Counted from the stretch's first letter, positions 14,066 through 23,352 are shown. The stretch is DNA of 35,531 nucleotides from Candidatus Uhrbacteria bacterium (GCA_023246145.1 JAHFIZ010000003.1:1-35531), one strand, 5' to 3'. Translations and numbers: made by a program. Notes: generated by a model not told the origin, from the letters alone.

Positions 14066-14794
14066 TTAGCGATTATTTCCTGAACGAGAACGAGGAGCAC
14101 GTGCCGGGCGGCGTTCGCCGGCTTCAGCGGACTGTGCTTCAGGCTTTACTTCGCCTTCAAACACGTCACCACGGTAAATCCATACCTTCACACCAATCAC
14201 GCCGTAAACCGTAGTTGCGCGGACACGAGCAAAGTCAATGTCTGCACGGAGGTTATGAAGCGGAATGCTGCCCTGAGCAATGGTTTCTGTTCGGGCAATT
14301 TCTGCGCCGTTCAAACGGCCGGAAAGCGTGAGCTTTACTCCCTTTGCTCCACCCTTCATGACGCGCTCAATAGCCATCTTCATGGAGCGGCGGAATGGGA
14401 GGCGGCGCTCAATATCAAGCGCAATAGCCTGACCCACAATTTCTGCGGCCAAGTTTGGACGAGAAACTTCCGTAACATTGATGTTCAACGTTACGCGGCG
14501 GCCGCGATAGAAGGTCTTCAAGATTTTCTTCTTGAGGTCTTCAATTCCGGCACCGGAGCGACCAATCACGAATCCTGGCTTTGCAGCGTGGATGGTGATG
14601 GTGAGCTGCTTTGGCGTGCGCTCAATTCCTACATCATTCAACCCTGCATCTTTGAGGTTCTTACGGAAGAATTCTCTAAGCTCAACATCTTCCTGAAGTT
14701 GAGAGACGAAATTCTTACCGCGAGCAAACCACTTGGAATCCCAAGAGTAGATGGTTGAAAGGCGGAATACTTTTGGATGGACTTTATGACCCAT
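14066..14794 (-). CDS. rpsC: 30S ribosomal protein S3 (uS3)
   Basis: 242 residues. It begins MGHKVHPKVFRL, has the KH domain with its GFVIGRSGAGIEDL loop, and continues with RLNGAEIARTE and the GVIGVKVWIYRGD C-terminal domain. It ends in a basic tail (RRPARAPRSRSGNNR). S3 lines the mRNA entry channel with S4 and S5. It is six bases after rplV. Confidence 0.97.
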   Translation of the reverse strand: MGHKVHPKVFRLSTIYSWDSKWFARGKNFVSQLQEDVELREFFRKNLKDAGLNDVGIERTPKQLTITIHAAKPGFVIGRSGAGIEDLKKKILKTFYRGRRVTLNINVTEVSRPNLAAEIVGQAIALDIERRLPFRRSMKMAIERVMKGGAKGVKLTLSGRLNGAEIARTETIAQGSIPLHNLRADIDFARVRATTVYGVIGVKVWIYRGDVFEGEVKPEAQSAEAGERRPARAPRSRSGNNR

Positions 14795-14800
14795 AGGAAT

Positions 14801-15187
14801 TTAAGCGGCGGATGCCTTCTTTTTATTCACAGCTTTCTTCACCTTCTTTGCTTCGGCGCCTGCACTCACCACGATGGTGATATGTGACATGCGGAGGCGA
14901 ATAGGCGTGGCGCGTCCCTGTGCCCGAGGGGTGTGACGCTTGATCTTTGGACCTTCATCCACGAAAGCCTTGGAAACCATGAGACTCTTTTCATCGAGCT
15001 TCAAGTTATTCACGGCGTTCGCAACAGCAGAGTTCAAAGCTTTCAAAACGGGTTTGGCAGAAATCTTCGTGGACACCAAGAGCTGGCGACGGGCAGCCTC
15101 AATAGTGAGCCCACGGATGAGCCCAATGACGAGACGCGTCTTTCTTGGCGCGATACGAACGAATCTTGCTTTGCTAATTGCTTCCAT
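14801..15187 (-). CDS. rplV: 50S ribosomal protein L22 (uL22)
   Basis: 128 residues. The fold starts at AISKARFVRIAPRKTRLVIGLIRG. The long beta-hairpin that reaches the exit tunnel is encoded by GPKIKRHTPRAQGRATPIRLRMSHITIVV (in parts). The C-terminus carries a Lys/Ala tail (KKVKKAVNKKKASAA). It is five bases after rpsS. Confidence 0.96.
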   Translation of the reverse strand: MEAISKARFVRIAPRKTRLVIGLIRGLTIEAARRQLLVSTKISAKPVLKALNSAVANAVNNLKLDEKSLMVSKAFVDEGPKIKRHTPRAQGRATPIRLRMSHITIVVSAGAEAKKVKKAVNKKKASAA

Positions 15188-15192
15188 ACATT

Positions 15193-15522
15193 TTAGCGGC
15201 TGATCTTTTTATCAGGCGCGGGAGCTGCGGCGGCCGGTGCTGCAGCAGGAGCTGCGGCAGCGGCGGTCTTACCAGCGTGACGGACAAACTTACGCGTAGG
15301 CGCAAATTCTCCAAGCTTGTGACCTACCATGTTCTCCACCACACGTACCTGGATAAAATCCTTGCCGTTATGTACTCCGAAGGTGAATCCCACCATGCCT
15401 GGAGTAATAGTAGAGGAACGCGACCACGTCTTCACGACAGTCTTATCTCCCGGGCGCAGCTTATCAACCTTCTTCTGAAGGTGAGCGGCGACGAACGGTC
15501 CTTTTTTTAAACTTCGTGTCAT
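15193..15522 (-). CDS. rpsS: 30S ribosomal protein S19 (uS19) with Ala/Pro-rich tail
   Basis: 109 residues. The core [19 protein letters not shown] through [18 protein letters not shown] is standard S19, which sits in the 30S head and contacts S13 and the A-site finger. After it comes a tail of about 25 residues that is almost all Ala and Pro, ending PDKKISR. The tail is low-complexity, beyond the usual family length (about 90), and of unknown role. It is three bases after rplB. Confidence 0.96.
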   Translation of the reverse strand: MTRSLKKGPFVAAHLQKKVDKLRPGDKTVVKTWSRSSTITPGMVGFTFGVHNGKDFIQVRVVENMVGHKLGEFAPTRKFVRHAGKTAAAAAPAAAPAAAAPAPDKKISR

Positions 15523-15525
15523 AGG

Positions 15526-16374
15526 TTAGGCTGCGCGATTCTTATCGTGGTTGCGGCGGCGAACGATCATCTTGTCAGAAGCCTTCTTCTTACGGGTCTT
15601 CACACCAAGCGCTGGCTTACCAGTAGGCGTCTTAGGATGCTTAAGACCAATAGAGTTTCTAGCTTCACCTCCACCGTGCGGGTGATCCACAGGGTTCATG
15701 GCCTTACCACGAACACTTGGGCGGATACCGCGCCAACGGCTGCGGCCTGCTTTACCCCAGCGGACCAGACCCCAATCAGGGTTTGAAACAGTTCCGATGG
15801 TGGCCATACAGGTCTTCAGTACTCGGCGCATTTCGCCGGACGGAAGACGGAGCGTAGCGTGATCTCCTTCAATAGCAAGGAGTTCAGCTGCGGTTCCTGC
15901 ACCGCGGACTACCTGTCCACCGGCGCCTGGCTGGAGCTCAAGGTTAAACACCTGCATACCCACCGGGATCTTTTCAAGCGGGAAACGGTTGCCAACGGCT
16001 GGCTCACCTTTTTCCTTGCTCGTAATGACCGTCATGCCGACCGTCATACCATGCGGAGCGAGCACGTACGTCTTCTCTCCATCTGCGTAAGCAAGAAGGG
16101 CAAGACGTGCGCCACGGTTCGGATCGTATTCAATGGTCTGCACCTTGGCAGGGATATCAAATTTTGTGCACTTCCAGTCAACAATACGTACATGCGTACG
16201 GCTTCCACCGCCACGATGACGAACGGTGATCTTTCCGCCTGCGCCGCGACCGGCCATCTGCTTGCGGGCAAAGAGAAGTGACTTTAAAGGCTTCGCACTC
16301 GTCACGTCAGCAAAAGACTGAACGCTTGATTTGCGGCGGCCTGCGGTTGTAGGTTTATAATTCTTAATCGGCAT
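15526..16374 (-). CDS. rplB: 50S ribosomal protein L2 (uL2)
   Basis: 282 residues. It has GRGAGGKITVRHRGGG, the RNA-binding SH3-like domains (AVGNRFPLEKIPVGMQVFNLEL) and the highly conserved MNPVDHPHGGGEAR with the His needed near the peptidyl-transferase centre. It ends TRKKKASDKMIVRRRNHDKNRAA. It lies three bases after rplW. Confidence 0.98.
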   Translation of the reverse strand: MPIKNYKPTTAGRRKSSVQSFADVTSAKPLKSLLFARKQMAGRGAGGKITVRHRGGGSRTHVRIVDWKCTKFDIPAKVQTIEYDPNRGARLALLAYADGEKTYVLAPHGMTVGMTVITSKEKGEPAVGNRFPLEKIPVGMQVFNLELQPGAGGQVVRGAGTAAELLAIEGDHATLRLPSGEMRRVLKTCMATIGTVSNPDWGLVRWGKAGRSRWRGIRPSVRGKAMNPVDHPHGGGEARNSIGLKHPKTPTGKPALGVKTRKKKASDKMIVRRRNHDKNRAA

Positions 16375-16377
16375 ACA

Positions 16378-16797
16378 CTAGAGCGTGAAGAGATCGATTC
16401 TCGTTCCTTTTGGTACCGTGACCAGCGCTTTCTTCCAATCGCTTGCGCGGCTCTGGACTCCGCCGAAGCGTTTCTCCTTGCCGTGCACGCGCATGATGTT
16501 CACGCTCGTAGGGATGACCTTGTAAAGTTCGCGGAAAGCGTCCCGTACTTCCGTGCGGTTCGCGCTTGCCATGACCTCAAAGACATAAACGCCTTCATCA
16601 GACAAGTGAGCGCTCTTTTCCGTCACGAGCGGCTGAAGCTTGACGCGCATGGAAAGTTCGGAAAAACCGCTCTTCAACACACGTTTCTCTTCAGTCTTCA
16701 CTTCTTTTGCTTCTGCTTTCTTCACGGTCTTTTTCACTTTTGTCTCTCCCGCTTTCTCGTCCAAAGACGCCGGGGTCTTTTTTTTGAAGATAGCCAT
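16378..16797 (-). CDS. rplW: 50S ribosomal protein L23 (uL23) with Lys-rich N-terminal extension
   Basis: 139 residues from ATG 16797 (MAIFKKKTPASL). About the first 45 are a charged Lys/Glu segment (TKVKKTVKKAEAKEVKTEEK), and the L23 core then begins near LQPLVTEKSAHLSDEGVYVFEV. L23 sits at the tunnel exit and docks trigger factor and SRP; the docking-site residues are in that core. The family is usually near 95-100 residues, so the extension is a real addition. An upstream ATG at 16848 lies inside rplD and is rejected. Confidence 0.94.
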   Translation of the reverse strand: MAIFKKKTPASLDEKAGETKVKKTVKKAEAKEVKTEEKRVLKSGFSELSMRVKLQPLVTEKSAHLSDEGVYVFEVMASANRTEVRDAFRELYKVIPTSVNIMRVHGKEKRFGGVQSRASDWKKALVTVPKGTRIDLFTL

Positions 16798-16798
16798 A

Positions 16799-17431
16799 TT
16801 AGAGAGCAAAAGTCTGTTCAAGAATCTCGATCGCTGCCTTTGAGGCAACTACTACGGAGTACTTGGCCAAATCTCTGACGTTCAAGCTATGTGCATACAT
16901 GCTGTCCGTCTTTGGCAAGTTCTTCAAAGCCTTGATCATGTTGTTATCTCCGGAAGTGAGGAGCACGAGAGCGGACTTCTTAGCATGCGGGAGCGCCATT
17001 CTCATGTTCGCTGCAAGCTTAGTTTTTGCTTCCTTGAGACCCATGTCTTCAACGGCAATGAACAAATCTTCTCTGAGCTTATCCGTGAGCAACATGGCCA
17101 GTGCCAAACGCTTGGTCTTTTTATTCACCTTCAAGGAGAAATTCTGTTCCTTGTGTGGACCGTGCGTGACACCACCACCAATCCAGATAGGTGAACGGCT
17201 AGAACCGTGACGAGCACGTCCTGTTCCCTTCTGTTTCCATGGCTTTCGTCCTCCTCCGCGCACTTCTGAACGATCTTTTACGTGAGCGTGAATAGCACGG
17301 CTGTTGGCATCCTGAGCGGTGATAACACCGTGGATAACGGAAAGCTTTGGTTCCACAGCAAAAAGCTTGTCGGAAAGTGGAATCATTCCGGCTTCTTTGC
17401 CTTCAAGAGTGTAAAGTTTTACTTCAGCCAT
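16799..17431 (-). CDS. rplD: 50S ribosomal protein L4 (uL4)
   Basis: 210 residues. The tunnel-lining loop is clear (GGGRKPWKQKGTGRARHGSSRSPIWIGGG, in parts), preceded by RAIHAHVKDRSEV and followed by the C-terminal Rossmann-like domain. L4 of Escherichia coli also represses its own S10 operon, which makes it the obvious candidate regulator of the structured leader at 18080-18324 (inference). Its start overlaps the end of rplC by 13 bases. Confidence 0.97.
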   Translation of the reverse strand: MAEVKLYTLEGKEAGMIPLSDKLFAVEPKLSVIHGVITAQDANSRAIHAHVKDRSEVRGGGRKPWKQKGTGRARHGSSRSPIWIGGGVTHGPHKEQNFSLKVNKKTKRLALAMLLTDKLREDLFIAVEDMGLKEAKTKLAANMRMALPHAKKSALVLLTSGDNNMIKALKNLPKTDSMYAHSLNVRDLAKYSVVVASKAAIEILEQTFAL

Positions 17432-18027
17432 ACATTTCCGTCAGTGGTATGAATCGTCACGAGACCTCCGCGAGCTCCAGGAACTGCACCCTTCACACCG
17501 AGAATGTTTCTTTCTTTATCAATGGTGATGACCTCCAAATTTTTCACCGTTACGCGATCTCCACCCATCCGTCCAGCCATGCGCATGCCTTTAAACACGC
17601 GCTGGATGCCGCCGGCTCCAATGGAACCAGACTTACGGAGCTGATCTTTGTGACCGTGGGTAGAAGGGTGACCGCGGAAGCCATGGCGTTTAACAACACC
17701 CTGGAAACCGTGACCCTTACTCGTTCCCGTGACCGCAATTTCGTCTCCAACGGCGAAAGCTTCCACGGAAATAACTGCGCCCGGCTCAAGCGTCTCGCCC
17801 TCCTTCAGGCGAAGCGTGCGCAAATGCGTGAACGCTTCTTTTCCCTGAGCTTTGGCAGGATGCTTCTTTTTACCAAATCCGATCAGCGCTACATCGTGGC
17901 CGGCGTCATCTTTGGTGATGCGGGCAACGGTGCAAGGACCGGCCTCAATAAGCGTTACCGCGACTGAGGTGCCATCCTCACGGAAGGCCTGGGTCATTTC
18001 AAGTTTTGTACCAATGATATATTTCAT
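17419..18027 (-). CDS. rplC: 50S ribosomal protein L3 (uL3)
   Basis: 202 residues. MKYIIGTKLEMTQAF, VTGTSKGHGFQGVVKRHGFRG, the THGHKDQLRKSGSIG segment and MAGRMGGDRVTVKNLEVI are diagnostic. It is the first gene after the structured region at 18028-18334 and the head of the long L3-to-SecY gene string, with spacings from a 13-base overlap to ten bases. There is no strong Shine-Dalgarno before ATG 18027. Confidence 0.97.
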   Translation of the reverse strand: MKYIIGTKLEMTQAFREDGTSVAVTLIEAGPCTVARITKDDAGHDVALIGFGKKKHPAKAQGKEAFTHLRTLRLKEGETLEPGAVISVEAFAVGDEIAVTGTSKGHGFQGVVKRHGFRGHPSTHGHKDQLRKSGSIGAGGIQRVFKGMRMAGRMGGDRVTVKNLEVITIDKERNILGVKGAVPGARGGLVTIHTTDGNVWLK

Positions 18028-18079
18028 AGAATCATGCGTTCATGCCGTAAAAGGCAGTGGAACGTTTCTCTTTTGAAAG

Positions 18080-18111
18080 AAAAAGACCAGAAGTCTTCAT
18101 TGAAGACTTCT
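18080..18111 (-). terminator. Intrinsic terminator/attenuator between rpsJ and rplC
   Basis: A perfect 10-bp stem, AGAAGTCTTC (18111-18102) with GAAGACTTCT (18098-18089), 3-base loop, then GGTC and TTTTT (18084-18080). It lies inside the S10 operon, before rplC, with no convincing promoter after it. Confidence 0.8.
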
Positions 18112-18324
18112 AGCCTGAAGTATCGTGCCCGAAAATCGTTCGGGGACTCGTACCATCAGGTTGTTTTCTCTCAAAGTGTGAATAGGCAATCTCCTCACAG
18201 AACTCCGCACGAAGCTTCGGGAAGGTTTTCCATAAATGGATCTTTCTTTCCGGTTCGCTGTAGGAGGTTTCGTACGGGACTGCGATCAGGGAATTTCTTT
18301 TGAAACTCGCTTATCGCAGGCCCG
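18080..18324 (-). promoter_or_regulatory. Structured leader RNA between rpsJ and rplC, probable ribosomal-protein attenuator
   Basis: The 307 bases 18028-18334 hold no gene, yet read as several strong hairpins on the minus strand. P1: CGGG-c-CTGCGAT (18324-18313) with ATCGCAG-t-CCCG (18286-18275), enclosing GAGTTTC-AAAA-GAAATTC (18308-18291). P2: TCCT-ACAG (18265-18258), then AAC, pairing with GTT-CTGT-g-AGGA (18203-18192). P3: CCTGA (18160-18156) with TCAGG (18118-18114), enclosing CCCGAA (18144-18139) with TTCGGG (18133-18128). A terminator follows immediately at 18080-18111. The position, just after the rpsJ stop and before the main ribosomal string, suggests transcription attenuation, perhaps by L4 or another cluster product. 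It does not match any leader I recognise. Confidence 0.65.
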
Positions 18325-18334
18325 CACAGGCACA

Positions 18335-18691
18335 TTACATTTTTATTTCTACGTCTACTCCGGCGGGCAAGTTGAGGCTCATCAGAGCGTCAATCGTGCG
18401 TTCCGTAGGATTCACGATGTCGATCAAGCGTTTATGGATACGCATCTCGTATTGATCACGGGATGTCTTATCAATAAAGGTTGAGCGGTTCACCGTGTAG
18501 CGGCGGCGATCCGTAGGCAGTGGTACTGGGCCGAGCACACTGGCTCCGCTGCGTTCCGCTGTTTTGATGATCGTAACCGTAGCCGTATCTATGATCTTGT
18601 GATCATAGGCTCGGATCTTGATGCGGATCCGTGACTGTGTGTCAGCGGGCGCTTTTGTTTTTGCAGTTTCAGCCATACGAACAAAGGACAT
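18335..18691 (-). CDS. rpsJ: 30S ribosomal protein S10 (uS10)
   Basis: 118 residues from ATG 18691, or 113 from ATG 18676 ([14 protein letters not shown]); no Shine-Dalgarno decides. The core [50 protein letters not shown] (in parts) and [29 protein letters not shown] is standard. S10 is both a 30S head protein and, in other bacteria, NusE of antitermination complexes. It is separated from tuf by a perfect hairpin and from rplC by the structured leader. Confidence 0.95.
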   Translation of the reverse strand: MSFVRMAETAKTKAPADTQSRIRIKIRAYDHKIIDTATVTIIKTAERSGASVLGPVPLPTDRRRYTVNRSTFIDKTSRDQYEMRIHKRLIDIVNPTERTIDALMSLNLPAGVDVEIKM

Positions 18692-18703
18692 TTTTCTACA
18701 GAG

Positions 18704-18731
18704 GTAGGGGCGGGTTTTAAGCCGCCCCTAC
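18704..18731. repeat. Palindromic hairpin element between tuf and rpsJ
   Basis: A perfect 10-bp inverted repeat, GTAGGGGCGG (18704-18713) and CCGCCCCTAC (18722-18731), with an 8-base A/T loop. There is no T run, so it is not a terminator. Its core resembles GTAGGGGC-type palindromic repeats that I recall from many CPR genomes, and the AGGGGCCGAC palindrome in leuS. It could also be an RNA processing or stability signal between tuf and rpsJ. Confidence 0.6.
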
Positions 18732-18741
18732 ATGTGGGAGA

Positions 18742-19935
<1,194 letters not shown>

Positions 19936-20015
19936 ATCTATGAGGAGCGTTTTTTCCCCGTTTAGGAGAAAAGGCGCAAAGATAATGAAAATTTCTAAGA
20001 TTGAAATGCGCGAAG

Positions 20016-20044
20016 AGTGTAACAGAATCAATAAGGATACGCAA
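20016..20044 (-). promoter_or_regulatory. Promoter of tuf (and probably rpsJ and the S10 string)
   Basis: TTGCGT (20044-20039), 17-base spacer, TACACT (20021-20016), with an upstream TGt that makes an extended -10. The rest of 19936-20124 is the tuf leader, rich in A/T, plus the terminator of the preceding gene. I see no gene there. Confidence 0.65.
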
Positions 20045-20097
20045 GGGGTGACGGGGGCAGATGCGCAGCGTGAGGCCCTAAAAAACCTCAAAAAAAG

Positions 20098-20123
20098 AAA
20101 AAGCCTGTATTTACAGGCCTTTT
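20098..20123 (-). terminator. Terminator of the acidic-protein gene
   Basis: The stem AAAGCCTGTA/TACAGGCCTTT with a 2-base loop is followed on the minus strand by a long T-rich run (to about 20091). It separates the 20125 gene from the tuf promoter. Confidence 0.8.
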
Positions 20124-20124
20124 C

Positions 20125-20589
20125 TTAAACCGCCTCCATGTAAAACTGCTCCTCCCCCGCTTCTTTTTGGGCATTTCTTCGGGCAATAGGCTGGCGCTCT
20201 TCCTCGGCCCGCTCCCCCAATTCGTTGGCGGGATTAGGTGCCACCGGAACCATTTCCGGCTCTTCCATGACCATAGCTGCCATAACCTGTTCCTCAAGGG
20301 CCGCTGGGTCAAACTCCCCTTCTAGCTCCCCCTCTGCCCCGTCATTTGCTTCATCTTGGCCAAAATCCGCCGCTACGAAAGGCGCAGACTCTGAAACATC
20401 CGGAGCAAATCCTTCTTGGTGGTCTTCACTTTTTGCACTCCGGCGAAAGCTTTTGTAATCAAGGAGGCCCTCATACTCCGCAAGCGGCAAAATCACGACC
20501 GGCTCTTTACCGGATGGATCCGTCACAATAAGACGATCCCCCGTCCTTTGCGCTAACTTGAGCAACCGTTCAAATTGGGAATTCTGCAT
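20125..20589 (-). CDS. Hypothetical acidic protein with Phd/YefM-like N-terminus
   Basis: 154 residues. The first 45 (FERLLKLAQRTGDRLIVTDPSGKEPVVILPLAEYEGLLDY, in parts) look like the fold of Phd/YefM antitoxins (repress-and-bind proteins with 'viit-nGkp-vvl-s-eyE-L'). The rest is a long Glu/Ala-rich, probably disordered tail. No toxin gene is adjacent, so a toxin-antitoxin role is not supported. I cannot name its function. Start 20589 is chosen because the promoter's -10 box (20603-20598) lies just upstream, leaving about one leader base. The gene is alone between the fusA terminator and tuf. Confidence 0.7.
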   Translation of the reverse strand: MQNSQFERLLKLAQRTGDRLIVTDPSGKEPVVILPLAEYEGLLDYKSFRRSAKSEDHQEGFAPDVSESAPFVAADFGQDEANDGAEGELEGEFDPAALEEQVMAAMVMEEPEMVPVAPNPANELGERAEEERQPIARRNAQKEAGEEQFYMEAV

Positions 20590-20597
20590 ATGCGGCA

Positions 20598-20626
20598 ATC
20601 TTATGTAGTCAGATGAGGAAAGTCAA
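20598..20626 (-). promoter_or_regulatory. Promoter giving a leaderless mRNA for the acidic-protein gene
   Basis: TTGACT (20626-20621), 17-base spacer, TAAGAT (20603-20598). Transcription should begin within a few bases of ATG 20589, which lies 8 bases after the -10 box. There is no Shine-Dalgarno. Confidence 0.75.
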
Positions 20627-20643
20627 AGGATGAGAGGGAAAAG

Positions 20644-20672
20644 AAAAACGACCCCGTAAAAGGGTCGTTTTT
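20644..20672 (-). terminator. Terminator of the rpsL-rpsG-fusA operon
   Basis: A perfect 11-bp stem, AAAAACGACCC (20644-20654) with GGGTCGTTTTT (20662-20672), 7-base loop, shortly after the fusA stop. It has T's on the minus-strand exit side. Confidence 0.88.
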
Positions 20673-20679
20673 CTTTTCC

Positions 20680-22770
20680 TTACTTTCCTGAACGTTCTTT
20701 GATAATGGTTTCTGAAACGTTGCGTGGAACTTCTACGTATTCCCCGAACTCCATAGAGTAAGAGGCACGTCCCTGCGTCATAGAACGCAAGTGCGTAGCG
20801 TAGCCGAACATTTCTGCGAGTGGAACGGTGGCACGGATAGCTTTCACATTTCCGCGATCCATCATCTCCAGGATCTGTCCGCGCTTTGCATTCAAGTCTC
20901 CAACAACCGTACCCATGAAATCTTCCGGAGTAACCACTTCTACTTTCATGACCGGCTCAAGAAGCACTGGCTTAGCATTTTTAATTGCTTCCTGGAACGC
21001 CATAGAGCCCGCCATCTTAAAGGCCGCTTCATTGGAGTCCACATCGTGGTAAGAACCATCAAACACCGTAGCCTTAATGTTGATGAGCGGGAAGCCTGCC
21101 AAGACACCCTTATCACAAGCTTCACGTGCACCCTTTTCAATTGGCGCGATGAATTCACGTGGAATGGCTCCACCCTTCACCTCATCAAAGAACATAAAGT
21201 TCTCATGCTCTTCTGCATCTGTGTTTGGTTCTACGCGGAGCCAAGCGTGGCCGTACTGACCACGTCCACCGGACTGCTTCACGTACTTACCTTCACCTTC
21301 AGCAGCAGCACGGATGGTTTCGCGGTAACTTACCTGCGGCTTACCTACCGTTACTTCTACGCCGTACTCACGCTTCATGCGGTCCACCATGATTTCCAGG
21401 TGAAGTTCGCCCATACCGGCGATGATGGTCTGGTTTGTATCCTTATCCGTAGACACATGGAACGTAGGATCTTCTTCCATGAGCTTTGAAAGCGCCATAC
21501 CCATCTTCTCCTGGTCAGCCTTAGTCTTAGGCTCAATAGCCTGAGAGATAACTGGACGCGCGAAGCTGATAGATTCAAGCACAATAGGGTGCTCCGGATC
21601 ACACATGGTGTGGCCAGTAGCGGTACCCTTCAGACCTACGGCAGCAGCGATTTCACCGGCGTACACCTGGTCTACTTCCTCACGAGAGTTGGCGTGCAAA
21701 CGAACAATGCGAGACAGACGCTCCTTTTCTCCGGTAGTGGAGTTCAAAACGTAGGAACCTGCTTTCACGCTGCCGGAATACACACGGAAGAAGGCGAGCT
21801 TACCCACAAACGGGTCAGCGGCAATCTTAAAGGCGAGGGCGGCAAATGGTGCGTCATCCTTAGGAAGACACTCAATGAGCTCCTCTGGGTTGTCCGGGTT
21901 AAAACCTGTTACCGCTGGGCGATCAAGTGGGGATGGCAAGAATTCAATCACGGCATCAAGCATCTGCTGTACGCCCTTGTTTTTCAAAGATGATCCACAG
22001 ATAACTGGGAAGATGTTCATGGCTACAACGCCCTTGCGGAGCGCAGCTTTCAAATCCGGCACGGCAATTTCTTCACCAGCCAAATACCGCTCCATGAGAA
22101 TTTCATCATTCTCCACAATAGCTTCCACCAATTCTCCGCGATACTTCTCTACCTTCTCTTTGTATTCTTCAGGAACATCAATCTCATCAATCTCCTTACC
22201 AAGGTCATCCTTGTAGACGTACGCCTTGCGGGTAAAGAGATCGATCAGGCCAACGAAGTTTGCTTCCGTTCCAATAGGGAGCTGGATAGGATAGGCCTTA
22301 GTGGAAAGACGTTTGTGAATGGAATCAAGATCTTTGTAAAAGTCAGCGCCTGTGCGGTCAAGCTTGTTGATATAGCAAACACGCGGCACATGATATTTAT
22401 CAGCCTGGTGCCAAACAGTTTCTGACTGCGGTTCCACGCCAGCAACACCGTCAAAAACAGTTACTCCTCCGTCCAAGACGCGAAGAGAACGCTCCACTTC
22501 AACCGTGAAGTCTACGTGGCCCGGGGTATCAATGATGTTAATACGGTGATCCTTCCAGAAACAGGTGGTGGCAGCCGCAGTGATGGTGATACCACGCTCC
22601 TGCTCTTGCTCCATCCAGTCCATAGTGGCCTCACCCTCATGCACCTCACCAATCTTGTGCTTCTTTCCGGTATAGAAAAGCACGCGCTCTGTGGTAGTAG
22701 TCTTGCCGGCGTCAATATGCGCAATGATACCGATGTTTCGTACCCGTTCTAGTGGATAGTCGCGGTTCAT
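20680..22770 (-). CDS. fusA: Elongation factor G
   Basis: A 696-residue translocation GTPase. G1 [23 protein letters not shown]3 [21 protein letters not shown] and G4 [14 protein letters not shown] lie in the first 160 residues (seen in parts). Domain II ([25 protein letters not shown]) and the domain IV-V segments ([46 protein letters not shown]) follow. The length is ordinary. It is the third gene of the str operon, 35 bases after rpsG. That gap holds a small GGGGAA/TTCCCC hairpin. There is no duplicate fusA here. Confidence 0.98.
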   Translation of the reverse strand: MNRDYPLERVRNIGIIAHIDAGKTTTTERVLFYTGKKHKIGEVHEGEATMDWMEQEQERGITITAAATTCFWKDHRINIIDTPGHVDFTVEVERSLRVLDGGVTVFDGVAGVEPQSETVWHQADKYHVPRVCYINKLDRTGADFYKDLDSIHKRLSTKAYPIQLPIGTEANFVGLIDLFTRKAYVYKDDLGKEIDEIDVPEEYKEKVEKYRGELVEAIVENDEILMERYLAGEEIAVPDLKAALRKGVVAMNIFPVICGSSLKNKGVQQMLDAVIEFLPSPLDRPAVTGFNPDNPEELIECLPKDDAPFAALAFKIAADPFVGKLAFFRVYSGSVKAGSYVLNSTTGEKERLSRIVRLHANSREEVDQVYAGEIAAAVGLKGTATGHTMCDPEHPIVLESISFARPVISQAIEPKTKADQEKMGMALSKLMEEDPTFHVSTDKDTNQTIIAGMGELHLEIMVDRMKREYGVEVTVGKPQVSYRETIRAAAEGEGKYVKQSGGRGQYGHAWLRVEPNTDAEEHENFMFFDEVKGGAIPREFIAPIEKGAREACDKGVLAGFPLINIKATVFDGSYHDVDSNEAAFKMAGSMAFQEAIKNAKPVLLEPVMKVEVVTPEDFMGTVVGDLNAKRGQILEMMDRGNVKAIRATVPLAEMFGYATHLRSMTQGRASYSMEFGEYVEVPRNVSETIIKERSGK

Positions 22771-22805
22771 AAAAATATTGCGGGGAACTTCCCTTCCCCA
22801 TTAAA

Positions 22806-23273
22806 TTACCGAGCAAGGTGAGCGAACGCACGGTTAGCTTCTGCCATACGCTGCACATCAGCGCGCTTCTTCACGGCCTCTCCTTCATTCTTAGCAGCGA
22901 GCATGATTTCTTCTGCGAGCTTTTCAGCCATAGGCTTGCCCTTCTTGCCACGAGCAGCTTCGAGCACCCAGCGGTACGCCAAAGCGTAGCGGCGATCACC
23001 GCGCACTGGCATAGGCACCTGGTAGTTTGCACCACCCACGCGCTTAGATTTCACTTCAACGGTAGGAGTGATGTTCTTCAAAGCGTTATCAAACACATCC
23101 ATGGGATTCTGTTTGGTTTCTGCTTCAATAATTTCAAAACAATCGTGAACAACACGCTCAGCGACGGATTTCTTTCCGTCATACATCACATAGTTCACAA
23201 GCTTCGCAACCAAAACGCTCCCGTACTTATGATCAGGAGCGATGTCGCGTTTTATAGCGGCCTTACCACGCAT
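22806..23273 (-). CDS. rpsG: 30S ribosomal protein S7 (uS7)
   Basis: 155 residues from ATG 23273 (MRGKAAIKRDIAPDHKYGSVLVAKL), matching the family length. Diagnostic parts are NYVMYDGKKSVAERVVHDCFE, VGGANYQVPMPVRGDRRYALAYRW and EAVKKRADVQRMAEANRAFAHLAR (in parts). S7 organises the 30S head and in Escherichia coli represses its own operon by binding the rpsL-rpsG spacer. A hairpin in the matching spacer here (23292-23331) makes that plausible. A longer frame from 23333 runs into the hairpin and is rejected. Confidence 0.97.
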   Translation of the reverse strand: MRGKAAIKRDIAPDHKYGSVLVAKLVNYVMYDGKKSVAERVVHDCFEIIEAETKQNPMDVFDNALKNITPTVEVKSKRVGGANYQVPMPVRGDRRYALAYRWVLEAARGKKGKPMAEKLAEEIMLAAKNEGEAVKKRADVQRMAEANRAFAHLAR

Positions 23274-23291
23274 ATTATTTTTCGTTTTGGT

Positions 23292-23331
23292 GTTTCCGGA
23301 ACTTCCCACGTGGTGCGTGGTACTCGGAAAC
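23292..23331 (-). promoter_or_regulatory. Hairpin in the rpsL-rpsG spacer, candidate S7 autoregulatory site
   Basis: An outer 7-bp helix GTTTCCG/CGGAAAC (23292-23298 with 23325-23331) encloses CCACG/CGTGG (23306-23310 with 23316-23320), separated by an internal loop. It lies 18 bases before the rpsG start in a spacer of about 79 bases. The Escherichia coli S12-S7 spacer is a known S7 target; equivalence here is inferred from position only. Confidence 0.5.
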
Positions 23332-23352
23332 AAAGTTAGTTAGTGAGAACGG

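Noticed and set aside
13472-14083. 203-codon open frame opposite rpmC and rplP
   Set aside because: It lies across two certain ribosomal protein genes on the other strand and has no supporting signals.
18210-18219. 10-base palindrome CGAAGCTTCG in the rpsJ-rplC leader
   Set aside because: Too short to call an operator by itself; it is probably part of an inner helix of the leader RNA.
20791-21489. 232-codon open frame on the plus strand opposite fusA
   Set aside because: Shadow of EF-G; the protein is Cys/His/Phe-rich with no family pattern.
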